Positions 51,686-64,000 of a stretch of DNA of 64,000 nt are shown in pieces. Under the pieces are notes generated by a model. That model saw only the letters and a program-made list of their open reading frames with translations. It was not told where the DNA came from and made no database searches. The position numbers and the translations under genes were made by a program. The DNA comes from Auanema rhodensis (taxonomy: Eukaryota; Nematoda; Chromadorea; Rhabditida; Rhabditidae), in contig OZ059900.1 of NCBI GenBank assembly GCA_964057225.1, positions 21,715,638-21,779,637 on the forward strand, given 5' to 3'. How positions within the stretch are numbered: position 1 is the stretch's first letter; every line of letters starts with the position of its first letter.

Positions 51686-53956
51686 ACGTTGTACGAACAA
51701 TTTTGAGCTAGGTTTCATTGACATTGCATGAGTTTGAACACATGAAATCGTAAGTCAAAACCTTGTTTACAGCGAAATTTCCAAAAACTGGTTTTCCAGC
51801 ATAATAAAATATTTCTCATGGGAAATACTGTGTTTTTGTATTTTTCTAGTGTTCAGCATGTGAAATGCTTCATTTTAGTATGTAACACGCTGAAATTCGT
51901 TGCATTTGACGACTCATATGAACAAAAATCGATTTAATCAATATTAGCCATAAAGGGCGTGCCCTCAGAATATGCTAATTTCCTTAATTTTCTAACCCCT
52001 GTTTTTTTGTCGTGAAAGTGGAACTAGACGTTGTAGGAACAATTTTGAGCTAGGTTTCATTGACATTGCATGAGTTTGAACACATGAAATCGTAAGTCAA
52101 AACCTTGTTTACAGCGAAATTTCCAAAAACTGGTTTTCCAGCATAATAAAATATTTCTCATGGGAAATACTGTGTTTTTGTATTTTTCTAGTGTTCAGCA
52201 TGTAAAATGCTTCATTTTAGTATGTAACACGCTGAAATTCGTTGCATTTGACGACTCATATGAACAAAAATCGATTTAATCAATATTAGCCATAAGGGGC
52301 GTGCCCTCAGAATATGCTAATTTCCTTAATTTTCTAACCCCTGTTTTTTTGTCGTGAAAGTGGAACTAGACATTGTATTAACAATTTTGAGCTAGGTTTC
52401 ATTGACATTGCATGAGTTTAAACACATGAAATCGTAAGTCAAAACCTTGTTTACAGCGAAATTTCCAAAAACTGGTTTTCCAGCATAATAAAATATTTCT
52501 CATGGGAAATACTGTGTTTTTGTATTTTTCTAGTGTTCAGCATGTAAAATGCTTCATTTTAGTATGTAACACGCTGAAATTCGTTGCATTTGACGACTCA
52601 TATGAACAAAAATCGATTTAATCAATATTAGCCATAAGGGGGCGTGCCCTCAGAATATGCTAATTTCCTTAATTTTCTAACCCCTGTTTTTTTGTCGTGA
52701 AAGTGGAACTAGACGTTGTACGAACAATTTTGAGCTAGGTTTCATTGACATTGCATGAGTTTGAACACATGAAATCGTAAGTCAAAACCTTGTTTACAGC
52801 GAAATTTCCAAAAACTGGTTTTCCAGCATAATAAAATATTTCTCATGGGAAATACTGTGTTTTTGTATTTTTCTAGTGTTCAGCATGTAAAATGCTTCAT
52901 TTTAGTATGTAACACGCTGAAATTCGTTGCATTTGACGACTCATATGAACAAAAATCGATTTAATCAATATTAGCCATAAGGGGCGTGCCCTCAGAATAT
53001 GCTAATTTCCTTAATTTTCTAACCCCTGTTTTTTTGTCGTGAAAGTGGAACCAGACGTTGTACGAACAATTTTGAGCTAGGTTTCATTGACATTGCATGA
53101 GTTTGAACACATGAAATCGTAAGTCAAAACCTTGTTTACAGCGAAATTTCCAAAAACTGGTTTTCCAGCATAATAAAATATTTCTCATGGGAAATACTGT
53201 GTTTTTGTATTTTTCTAGTGTTCAGCATGTGAAATGCTTCATTTTAGTATGTAACACGCTGAAATTCGTTGCATTTGACGACTCATATGAACAAAAATCG
53301 ATTTAATCAATATTAGCCATAAAGGGCGTGCCCTCAGAATATGCTAATTTCCTTAATTTTCTAACCCCTGTTTTTTTGTCGTGAAAGTGGAACTAGACGT
53401 TGTAGGAACAATTTTGAGCTAGGTTTCATTGACATTGCATGAGTTTGAACACATGAAATCGTAAGTCAAAACCTTGTTTACAGCGAAATTTCCAAAAACT
53501 GGTTTTCCAGCATAATAAAATATTTCTCATGGGAAATACTGTGTTTTTGTATTTTTCTAGTGTTCAGCATGTAAAATGCTTCATTTTAGTATGTAACACG
53601 CTGAAATTCGTTGCATTTGACGACTCATATGAACAAAAATCGATTTAATCAATATTAGCCATAAGGGGCGTGCCCTCAGAATATGCTAATTTCCTTAATT
53701 TTCTAACCCCTGTTTTTTTGTCGTGAAAGTGGAACTAGACGTTGTACGAACAATTTTGAGCTAGGTTTCATTGACATTGCATGAGTTTGAACACATGAAA
53801 TCGTAAGTCAAAACCTTGTTTACAGCGAAATTTCCAAAAACTGGTTTTCCAGCATAATAAAATATTTCTCATGGGAAATACTGTGTTTTTGTATTTTTCT
53901 AGTGTTCAGCATGTAAAATGCTTCATTTTAGTATGTAACACGCTGAAATTCGTTGC
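49850..53956 (+). repeat. A2 C5 P tandem higher-order repeats
   Basis: Order A2 C5 P' / A2 C5 P G / A2 C5 P G, followed by C. The A2 units (49850, 50877, 52246) have attgtattaac and gtttaaac; the C5 units (50192, 51219, 52588) have ataaggggg; the P units (50535, 51562, 52931) have ggaaccag. It is a 3- to 4-monomer higher-order repeat within the beta domain. Confidence 0.88.
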
Positions 53957-56900
53957 ATTTGACGACTCATATGAACAAAAATCGATTTAATCAATATTAG
54001 CCATAAGGGGCGTGCCCTCAGAATATGCTAATTTCCTTAATTTTCTAACCCCTGTTTTTTTGTCGTGAAAGTGGAACTAGACGTTGTAGGAACAATTTTG
54101 AGCTAGGTTTCATTGACATTGCATGAGTTTGAACACATGAAATCGTAAGTCAAAACCTTGTTTACAGCGAAATTTCCAAAAACTGGTTTTCCAGCATAAT
54201 AAAATATTTCTCATGGGAAATACTGTGTTTTTGTATTTTTCTAGTGTTCAGCATGTAAAATGCTTCATTTTAGTATGTAACACGCTGAAATTCGTTGCAT
54301 TTGACGACTCATATGAACAAAAATCGATTTAATCAATATTAGCCATAAGGGGCGTGCCCTCAGAATATGCTAATTTCCTTAATTTTCTAACCCCTGTTTT
54401 TTTGTCGTGAAAGTGGAACTAGTCGTTGTACGAACAATTTTGAGCTAGGTTTCATTGACATTGCATGAGTTTGAACACATGAAATCGTAAGTCAAAACCT
54501 TGTTTACAGCGAAATTTCCAAAAACTGGTTTTCCAGCATAATAAAATATTTCTCATGGGAAATACTGTGTTTTTGTATTTTTCTAGTGTTCAGCATGTAA
54601 AATGCTTCATTTTAGTATGTAACACGCTGAAATTCGTTGCATTTGACGACTCATATGAACAAAAATCGATTTAATCAATATTAGCCATAAGGGGCGTGCC
54701 CTCAGAATATGCTAATTTCCTTAATTTTCTAACCCCTATTTTTTTGTCGTGAAAGTGGAACTAGACGTTGTACGAACAATTTTGAGCTAGGTTTCATTGA
54801 CATTGCATGAGTTTGAACACATGAAATCGTAAGTCAAAACCTTGTTTACAGCGAAATTTCCAAAAACTGGTTTTCCAGCATAATAAAATTATTCTCATGG
54901 GAAATACTGTGTTTTTGTATTTTTCTAGTGTTCAGCATGTAAAATGCTTCATTTTAGTATGTAACACGCTGAAATTCGTTGCATTTGACGACTCATATGA
55001 ACAAAAATCGATTTAATCAATATTAGCCATAAGGGGCGTGCCCTCAGAATATGCTAATTTCCTTAATTTTCTAACCCCTGTTTTTTTGTCGTGAAAGTGG
55101 AACTAGACGTTGTACGAACAATTTTGAGCTAGGTTTCATTGACATTGCATGAGTTTGAACACATGAAATCGTAAGTCAAAACCTTGTTTACAGCGAAATT
55201 TCCAAAAACTGGTTTTCCAGCATAATAAAATATTTCTCATGGGAAATACTGTGTTTTTGTATTTTTCTAGTGTTCAGCATGTAAAATGCTTCATTTTAGT
55301 ATGTAACACGCTGAAATTCGTTGCATTTGACGACTCATATGAACAAAAATCGATTTAATCAATATTAGCCATAAAGGGCGTGCCCTCAGAATATGCTAAT
55401 TTCCTTAATTTTCTAACCCCTGTTTTTTTGTCGTGAAAGTGGAACTAGACGTTGTAGGAACAATTTTGAGCTAGGTTTCATTGACATTGCATGAGTTTGA
55501 ACACATGAAATCGTAAGTCAAAACCTTGTTTACAGCGAAATTTCCAAAAACTGGTTTTCCAGCATAATAAAATATTTCTCATGAGAAATACTGTGTTTTT
55601 GTATTTTTCTAGTGTTCAGCATGTAAAATGCTTCATTTTAGTACGTAACACGCTGAAATTCGTTGCATTTGACGACTCATATGAACAAAAATCGATTTAA
55701 TCAATATTAGCCATAAGGGGCGTGCCCTCAGAATATGCTAATTTCCTTAATTTTCTAACCCCTGTTTTTTTGTCGTGAAAGTGGAACTAGACGTTGTACG
55801 AACAATTTTGAGCTAGGTTTCATTGACATTGCATGAGTTTGAACACATGAAATCGTAAGTCAAAACCTTGTTTACAGCGAAATTTCCAAAAACTGGTTTT
55901 CCAGCATAATAAAATATTTCTCATGGGAAATACTGTGTTTTTGTATTTTTCTAGTGTTCAGCATGTAAAATGCTTCATTTTAGTATGTAACACGCTGAAA
56001 TTCGTTGCATTTGACGACTCATATGAACAAAAATCGATTTAATCAATATTAGCCATAAAGGGCGTGCCCTCAGAATATGCTAATTTCCTTAATTTTCTAA
56101 CCCCTGTTTTTTTGTCGTGAAAGTGGAACTAGACGTTGTAGGAACAATTTTGAGCTAGGTTTCATTGACATTGCATGAGTTTGAACACATGAAATCGTAA
56201 GTCAAAACCTTGTTTACAGCGAAATTTTCAAAAACTGGTTTTCCAGCATAATAAAATATTTCTCATGGGAAATACTGTGTTTTTGTATTTTTCTAGTGTT
56301 CAGCATGTAAAATGCTTCATTTTAGTATGTAACACGCTGAAATTCGTTGCATTTGACGACTCATATGAACAAAAATCGATTTAATCAATATTAGCCATAA
56401 GGGGCGTGCCCTCAGAATATGCTAATTTCCTTAATTTTCTAACCCCTGTTTTTTTGTCGTGAAAGTGGAACTAGACGTTGTACGAACAATTTTGAGCTAG
56501 GTTTCATTGACATTGCATGAGTTTGAACACATGAAATCGTAAGTCAAAACCTTGTTTACAGCGAAATTTCCAAAAACTGGTTTTCCAGCATAATAAAATA
56601 TTTCTCATGGGAAATACTGTGTTTTTGTATTTTTCTAGTGTTCAGCATGTAAAATGCTTCATTTTAGTATGTAACACGCTGAAATTCGTTGCATTTGACG
56701 ACTCATATGAACAAAAATCGATTTAATCAATATTAGCCATAAGGGGCGTGCCCTCAGAATATGCTAATTTCCTTAATTTTCTAACCCCTGTTTTTTTGTC
56801 GTGAAAGTGGAACTAGACGTTGTACGAACAATTTTGAGCTGGGTTTCATTGACATTGCATGAGTTTGAACACATGAAATCGTAAGTCAAAACCTTGTTTA

Positions 56901-57718
56901 CAGCGAAATTTCCAAAAACTGGTTTTCCAGCATAATAAAATATTTCTCATGGGAAATACTGTGTTTTTGTATTTTTCTAGTGTTCAGCATGTAAAATGCT
57001 TCATTTTAGTATGTAACACGCTGAAATTCGTTGCATTTGACGACTCATATGAACAAAAATCGATTTAATCAATATTAGCCATAAGGGGCGTGCCCTCAGA
57101 ATATGCTAATTTCCTTAATTTTCTAACCCCTGTTTTTTAGTCGTGAAAGTGGAACTAGACGTTGTACGAACAATTTTGAGCTAGGTTTCATTGACATTGC
57201 ATGAGTTTGAACACATGAAATCGTAAGTCAAAACCTTGTTTACAGCGAAATTTCCAAAAACTGGTTTTCCAGCATAATAAAATATTTCTCATGGGAAATA
57301 CTGTGTTTTTGTATTTTTCTAGTGTTCAGCATGTAAAATGCTTCATTTTAGTATGTAACACGCTGAAATTCGTTGCATTTGACGACTCATATGAACAAAA
57401 ATCGATTTAATCAATATTAGCCATAAAGGGCGTGCCCTCAGAATATGCTAATTTCCTTAATTTTCTAACCCCTGTTTTTTTGTCCTGAAAGTGGAACTAG
57501 ACATTGTATTAACAATTTTGAGCTAGGTTTCATTGACATTGCATGAGTTTGAACACATGAAATCGTAAGTCAAAACCTTGTTTACAGCGAAATTTCCAAA
57601 AACTGGTTTTCCAGCATAATAAAATATTTCTCATGGGTATTACTGTGTTTTTGTATTTTTCTAGTGTTCAGCATGTAAAATGCTTCATTTTAGTATGTAA
57701 CACGCTGAAATTCGTTGC
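53957..57718 (+). repeat. Alpha-type domain of the right segment, first part
   Basis: Order: a gggg/tagg recombinant (53957), T, D, C, Gc, C, Gf, C, W, C, A. The D unit (54641) reads cccctattttttt and keeps gtcgtgaaag. The Gc unit (55325) has a private catgagaaatac. The unit at 57035 has a T-to-A change inside the poly-T tract (ttttttagtcg). W at 56693 is a beta-type unit inside an alpha domain, suggesting an inserted or converted segment. Confidence 0.85.
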
Positions 57719-60700
57719 ATTTGACGACTCATATGAACAAAAATCGATTTAATCAATATTAGCCATAAAGGGCGTGCCCTCAGAATATGCTAATTTCCTT
57801 AATTTTCTAACCCCTGTTTTTTTGTCGTGAAAGTGGAACTAGACGTTGTAGGAACAATTTTGAGCTAGGTTTCATTGACATTGCATGAGTTTGAACACAT
57901 GAAATCGTAAGTCAAAACCTTGTTTACAGCGAAATTTTCAAAAACTGGTTTTCCAGCATAATAAAATATTTCTCATGGGAAATACTGTGTTTTTGTATTT
58001 TTCTAGTGTTCAGCATGTAAAATGCTTCATTTTAGTATGTAACACGCTGAAATTCGTTGCATTTGACGACTCATATGAACAAAAATCGATTTAATCAATA
58101 TTAGCCATAAGGGGCGTGCCCTCAGAATATGCTAATTTCCTTAATTTTCTAACCCCTGTTTTTTTGTCGTGAAAGTGGAACTAGACGTTGTACGAACAAT
58201 TTTGAGCTAGGTTTCATTGACATTGCATGAGTTTGAACACATGAAATCGTAAGTCAAAACCTTGTTTACAGCGAAATTTCCAAAAACTGGTTTTCCAGCA
58301 TAATAAAATATTTCTCATGGGAAATACTGTGTTTTTGTATTTTTCTAGTGTTCAGCATGTAAAATGCTTCATTTTAGTATGTAACACGCTGAAATTCGTT
58401 GCATTTGACGACTCATATGAACAAAAATCGATTTAATCAATATTAGCCATAAAGGGCGTGCCCTCAGAATATGCTAATTTCCTTAATTTTCTAACCCCTG
58501 TTTTTTTGTCCTGAAAGTGGAACTAGACATTGTATTAACAATTTTGAGCTAGGTTTCATTGACATTGCATGAGTTTGAACACATGAAATCGTAAGTCAAA
58601 ACCTTGTTTACAGCGAAATTTCCAAAAACTGGTTTTCCAGCATAATAAAATATTTCTCATGGGTATTACTGTGTTTTTGTATTTTTCTAGTGTTCAGCAT
58701 GTAAAATGCTTCATTTTAGTATGTAACACGCTGAAATTCGTTGCATTTGACGACTCATATGAACAAAAATCGATTTAATCAATATTAGCCATAAAGGGCG
58801 TGCCCTCAGAATATGCTAATTTCCTTAATTTTCTAACCCCTGTTTTTTTGTCGTGAAAGTGGAACTAGACGTTGTAGGAACAATTTTGAGCTAGGTTTCA
58901 TTGACATTGCATGAGTTTGAACACATGAAATCGTAAGTCAAAACCTTGTTTACAGCGAAATTTCCAAAAACTGGTTTTCCAGCATAATAAAATATTTCTC
59001 ATGGGTATTACTGTGTTTTTGTATTTTTCTAGTGTTCAGCATGTAAAATGCTTCATTTTAGTATGTAACACGCTGAAATTCGTTGCATTTGACGACTCAT
59101 ATGAACAAAAATCGATTTAATCAATATTAGCCATAAGGGGCGTGCCCTCAGAATATGCTAATTTCCTTAATTTTCTAACCCCTGTTTTTTTGTCGTGAAA
59201 GTGGAACTAGACGTTGTACGAACAATTTTGAGCTAGGTTTCATTGACATTGCATGAGTTTGAACACATGAAATCGTAAGTCAAAACCTTGTTTACAGCGA
59301 AATTTCCAAAAACTGGTTTTCCAGCATAATAAAATATTTCTCATGGGTATTACTGTGTTTTTGTATTTTTCTAGTGTTCAGCATGTAAAATGCTTCATTT
59401 TAGTATGTAACACGCTGAAATTCGTTGCATTTGACGACTCATATGAACAAAAATCGATTTAATCAATATTAGCCATAAGGGGCGTGCCCTCAGAATATGC
59501 TAATTTCCTTAATTTTCTAACCCCTGTTTTTTTGTCGTGAAAGTGGAACTAGACGTTGTACGAACAATTTTGAGCTAGGTTTCATTGACATTGCATGAGT
59601 TTGAACACATGAAATCGTAAGTCAAAACCTTGTTTACAGCGAAATTTCCAAAAACTGGTTTTCCAGCATAATAAAATATTTCTCATGGGAAATACTGTGT
59701 TTTTGTATTTTTCTAGTGTTCAGCATGTGAAATGCTTCATTTTAGTATGTAACACGCTGAAATTCGTTGCATTTGACGACTCATATGAACAAAAATCGAT
59801 TTAATCAATATTAGCCATAAAGGGCGTGCCCTCAGAATATGCTAATTTCCTTAATTTTCTAACCCCTGTTTTTTTGTCGTGAAAGTGGAACTAGACGTTG
59901 TAGGAACAATTTTGAGCTAGGTTTCATTGACATTGCATGAGTTTGAACACATGAAATCGTAAGTCAAAACCTTGTTTACAGCGAAATTTCCAAAAACTGG
60001 TTTTCCAGCATAATAAAATATTTCTCATGGGAAATACTGTGTTTTTGTATTTTTCTAGTGTTCAGCATGTAAAATGCTTCATTTTAGTATGTAACACGCT
60101 GAAATTCGTTGCATTTGACGACTCATATGAACAAAAATCGATTTAATCAATATTAGCCATAAGGGGCGTGCCCTCAGAATATGCTAATTTCCTTAATTTT
60201 CTAACCCCTGTTTTTTTGTCGTGAAAGTGGAACTAGACGTTGTACGAACAATTTTGAGCTAGGTTTCATTGACATTGCATGAGTTTGAACACATGAAATC
60301 GTAAGTCAAAACCTTGTTTACAGCGAAATTTCCAAAAACTGGTTTTCCAGCATAATAAAATATTTCTCATGGGAAATACTGTGTTTTTGTATTTTTCTAG
60401 TGTTCAGCATGTAAAATGCTTCATTTTAGTATGTAACACGCTGAAATTCGTTGCATTTGACGACTCATATGAACAAAAATCGATTTAATCAATATTAGCC
60501 ATAAGGGGCGTGCCCTCAGAATATGCTAATTTCCTTAATTTTCTAACCCCTGTTTTTTTGTCGTGAAAGTGGAACTAGACGTTGTACGAACAATTTTGAG
60601 CTAGGTTTCATTGACATTGCATGAGTTTGAACACATGAAATCGTAAGTCAAAACCTTGTTTACAGCGAAATTTCCAAAAACTGGTTTTCCAGCATAATAA

Positions 60701-63700
60701 AATATTTCTCATGGGAAATACTGTGTTTTTGTATTTTTCTAGTGTTCAGCATGTGAAATGCTTCATTTTAGTATGTAACACGCTGAAATTCGTTGCATTT
60801 GACGACTCATATGAACAAAAATCGATTTAATCAATATTAGCCATAAAGGGCGTGCCCTCAGAATATGCTAATTTCCTTAATTTTCTAACCCCTGTTTTTT
60901 TGTCGTGAAAGTGGAACTAGACGTTGTAGGAACAATTTTGAGCTAGGTTTCATTGACATTGCATGAGTTTGAACACATGAAATCGTAAGTCAAAACCTTG
61001 TTTACAGCGAAATTTCCAAAAACTGGTTTTCCAGCATAATAAAATATTTCTCATGGGAAATACTGTGTTTTTGTATTTTTCTAGTGTTCAGCATGTAAAA
61101 TGCTTCATTTTAGTATGTAACACGCTGAAATTCGTTGCATTTGACGACTCATATGAACAAAAATCGATTTAATCAATATTAGCCATAAGGGGCGTGCCCT
61201 CAGAATATGCTAATTTCCTTAATTTTCTAACCCCTGTTTTTTTGTCGTGAAAGTGGAACTAGACGTTGTAGGAACAATTTTGAGCTAGGTTTCATTGACA
61301 TTGCATGAGTTTGAACACATGAAATCGTAAGTCAAAACCTTGTTTACAGCGATATTTTCAAAAACTGGTTTTCCAGCATAATAAAATATTTCTCATGGGA
61401 AATACTGTGTTTTTGTATTTTTCTAGTGTTCAGCATGTAAAATGCTTCATTTTAGTATGTAACACGCTGAAATTCGTTGCATTTGACGACTCATATGAAC
61501 AAAAATCGATTTAATCAATATTAGCCATAAGGGGCGTGCCCTCAGAATATGCTAATTTCCTTAATTTTCTAACCCCTGTTTTTTTGTCGTGAAAGTGGAA
61601 CTAGACGTTGTACGAACAATTTTGAGCTAGGTTTCATTGACATTGCATGAGTTTGAACACATGAAATCGTAAGTCAAAACCTTGTTTACAGCGAAATTTC
61701 CAAAAACTGGTTTTCCAGCATAATAAAATATTTCTCATGGGAAATACTGTGTTTTTGTATTTTTCTAGTGTTCAGCATGTAAAATGCTTCATTTTAGTAT
61801 GTAACACGCTGAAATTCGTTGCATTTGACGACTCATATGAACAAAAATCGATTTAATCAATATTAGCCATAAGGGGCGTGCCCTCAGAATATGCTAATTT
61901 CCTTAATTTTCTAACCCCTGTTTTTTTGTCGTGAAAGTGGAACTAGACGTTGTACGAACAATTTTGAGCTGGGTTTCATTGACATTGCATGAGTTTGAAC
62001 ACATGAAATCGTAAGTCAAAACCTTGTTTACAGCGAAATTTCCAAAAACTGGTTTTCCAGCATAATAAAATATTTCTCATGGGAAATACTGTGTTTTTGT
62101 ATTTTTCTAGTGTTCAGCATGTAAAATGCTTCATTTTAGTATGTAACACGCTGAAATTCGTTGCATTTGACGACTCATATGAACAAAAATCGATTTAATC
62201 AATATTAGCCATAAGGGGCGTGCCCTCAGAATATGCTAATTTCCTTAATTTTCTAACCCCTGTTTTTTTGTCGTGAAAGTGGAACTAGACATTGTATTAA
62301 CAATTTTGAGCTAGGTTTCATTGACATTGCATGAGTTTAAACACATGAAATCGTAAGTCAAAACCTTGTTTACAGCGAAATTTCCAAAAACTGGTTTTCC
62401 AGCATAATAAAATATTTCTCATGGGAAATACTGTGTTTTTGTATTTTTCTAGTGTTCAGCATGTAAAATGCTTCATTTTAGTATGTAACACGCTGAAATT
62501 CGTTGCATTTGACGACTCATATGAACAAAAATCGATTTAATCAATATTAGCCATAAGGGGGCGTGCCCTCAGAATATGCTAATTTCCTTAATTTTCTAAC
62601 CCCTGTTTTTTTGTCGTGAAAGTGGAACTAGACGTTGTACGAACAATTTTGAGCTAGGTTTCATTGACATTGCATGAGTTTGAACACATGAAATCGTAAG
62701 TCAAAACCTTGTTTACAGCGAAATTTCCAAAAACTGGTTTTCCAGCATAATAAAATATTTCTCATGGGAAATACTGTGTTTTTGTATTTTTCTAGTGTTC
62801 AGCATGTAAAATGCTTCATTTTAGTATGTAACACGCTGAAATTCGTTGCATTTGACGACTCATATGAACAAAAATCGATTTAATCAATATTAGCCATAAG
62901 GGGCGTGCCCTCAGAATATGCTAATTTCCTTAATTTTCTAACCCCTGTTTTTTTGTCGTGAAAGTGGAACCAGACGTTGTACGAACAATTTTGAGCTAGG
63001 TTTCATTGACATTGCATGAGTTTGAACACATGAAATCGTAAGTCAAAACCTTGTTTACAGCGAAATTTCCAAAAACTGGTTTTCCAGCATAATAAAATAT
63101 TTCTCATGGGAAATACTGTGTTTTTGTATTTTTCTAGTGTTCAGCATGTAAAATGCTTCATTTTAGTATGTAACACGCTGAAATTCGTTGCATTTGACGA
63201 CTCATATGAACAAAAATCGATTTAATCAATATTAGCCATAAGGGGCGTGCCCTCAGAATATGCTAATTTCCTTAATTTTCTAACCCCTGTTTTTTTGTCG
63301 TGAAAGTGGAACTAGACATTGTATTAACAATTTTGAGCTAGGTTTCATTGACATTGCATGAGTTTAAACACATGAAATCGTAAGTCAAAACCTTGTTTAC
63401 AGCGAAATTTCCAAAAACTGGTTTTCCAGCATAATAAAATATTTCTCATGGGAAATACTGTGTTTTTGTATTTTTCTAGTGTTCAGCATGTAAAATGCTT
63501 CATTTTAGTATGTAACACGCTGAAATTCGTTGCATTTGACGACTCATATGAACAAAAATCGATTTAATCAATATTAGCCATAAGGGGGCGTGCCCTCAGA
63601 ATATGCTAATTTCCTTAATTTTCTAACCCCTGTTTTTTTGTCGTGAAAGTGGAACTAGACGTTGTACGAACAATTTTGAGCTAGGTTTCATTGACATTGC

Positions 63701-64000
63701 ATGAGTTTGAACACATGAAATCGTAAGTCAAAACCTTGTTTACAGCGAAATTTCCAAAAACTGGTTTTCCAGCATAATAAAATATTTCTCATGGGAAATA
63801 CTGTGTTTTTGTATTTTTCTAGTGTTCAGCATGTAAAATGCTTCATTTTAGTATGTAACACGCTGAAATTCGTTGCATTTGACGACTCATATGAACAAAA
63901 ATCGATTTAATCAATATTAGCCATAAGGGGCGTGCCCTCAGAATATGCTAATTTCCTTAATTTTCTAACCCCTGTTTTTTTGTCGTGAAAGTGGAACCAG
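57719..64000 (+). repeat. 12.3 kb super-repeat, copy 2
   Basis: Order Gf C A Gt Ct Cg G C Cg G B C W A2 C5 P' A2 C5 and a 124 bp stub ending ggaaccag (63877-64000). It parallels 45404-51685. The second copy continues past the window, so the true length of the super-repeat cannot be measured here. Confidence 0.88.

Larger units (their letters stand above)
40862..64000 (+). repeat. 342 bp satellite array, forward, right segment
   Basis: A 96 bp partial (40862-40957), 67 complete units (first at 40958) and a 124 bp stub at the window end. Five units are 343 bp (starts 50192, 51219, 52588, 62507, 63534), all C5 with ataaggggg. Variants and identity match the left segment. The array runs off the window edge. 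Confidence 0.97.

Noticed and set aside
1-64000. Repeated short open reading frames, up to about 60 codons per unit on the minus strand
   Set aside because: The unit is 342 bp (114 codons), so frames persist from copy to copy, but every frame is closed by stops in every unit. There are no protein-like features, and base changes do not favour codon positions.
1-64000. Drosophila 1.688 (359 bp) satellite or primate alpha satellite
   Set aside because: The unit length is 342 bp. The motifs do not match what I recall of the 1.688 family, and the half-unit of about 171 bp shows no alpha-satellite sequence beyond the length.
1-64000. Firm naming as a Tribolium satellite (TCAST or another Cast family)
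   Set aside because: Length, AT content and inverted organisation fit a beetle satellite, but I cannot verify the sequence without a database comparison. It stays a hypothesis.

Overview
The whole 64 kb window is one satellite-DNA field. I see no protein gene, RNA gene, transposon or unique sequence. The unit is a 342 bp AT-rich monomer: 116 of the 342 bases of the first copy are G or C, about 34 percent. It repeats head to tail with very low divergence. There are 101 complete forward monomers plus a 98 bp stub in 1-34650. Then come 15 complete inverted monomers in 34664-39921, a scrambled palindromic island in 39922-40861, and 67 complete forward monomers plus a 124 bp stub to the window end. 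Every monomer carries stop codons in all six frames, so the array is non-coding.

The organism is a eukaryote, and this is most likely pericentromeric or centromeric heterochromatin. The monomer has about 10 CpG, which is what its base composition predicts. That argues against a heavily CpG-methylating genome (vertebrate, most plants) and fits an insect. Beetles such as Tribolium have abundant AT-rich satellites of about 340-380 bp with inverted arrays, so that is my leading but unproven guess. I could not compare the sequence with any database.

The monomers fall into about 15 recurrent variants set by a few linked diagnostic positions, and the variants are arranged in higher-order repeats. 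Two alternating domain classes are visible. Alpha domains (variants T, D, Gf, Gc, A, Gt, Ct) lie at 1-7183, 16081-19159, 25319-34552, 35722-39825 (inverted), 40958-47455 and 53957-59770. Beta domains (B, C5, P, W, A2, Cg) lie at 7184-16080, 19160-25318, 47456-53956 and 59771-64000. Nested duplications occur at several scales: 3 monomers (43010-45061), 6 monomers (3079-7183), 13 monomers (7184-15053 and 26345-34552) and 36 monomers (a 12,315 bp period, 45404-51685 against 57719-64000).

The most unusual part is the turn-around. At 34650 the array breaks and folds back through a 13 bp filler. The inverted block repeats the preceding 3.76 kb block in mirror image. It ends in a cluster of seven orientation switches within about 0.9 kb, symmetric about position 40391.5, in which short satellite fragments are spliced at the same scar used at 34650. 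After this the array resumes forward. This looks like template-switching (fold-back) replication repair inside a satellite, or like an assembly artefact of inverted reads. I see no sign of a new protein- or RNA-based system.
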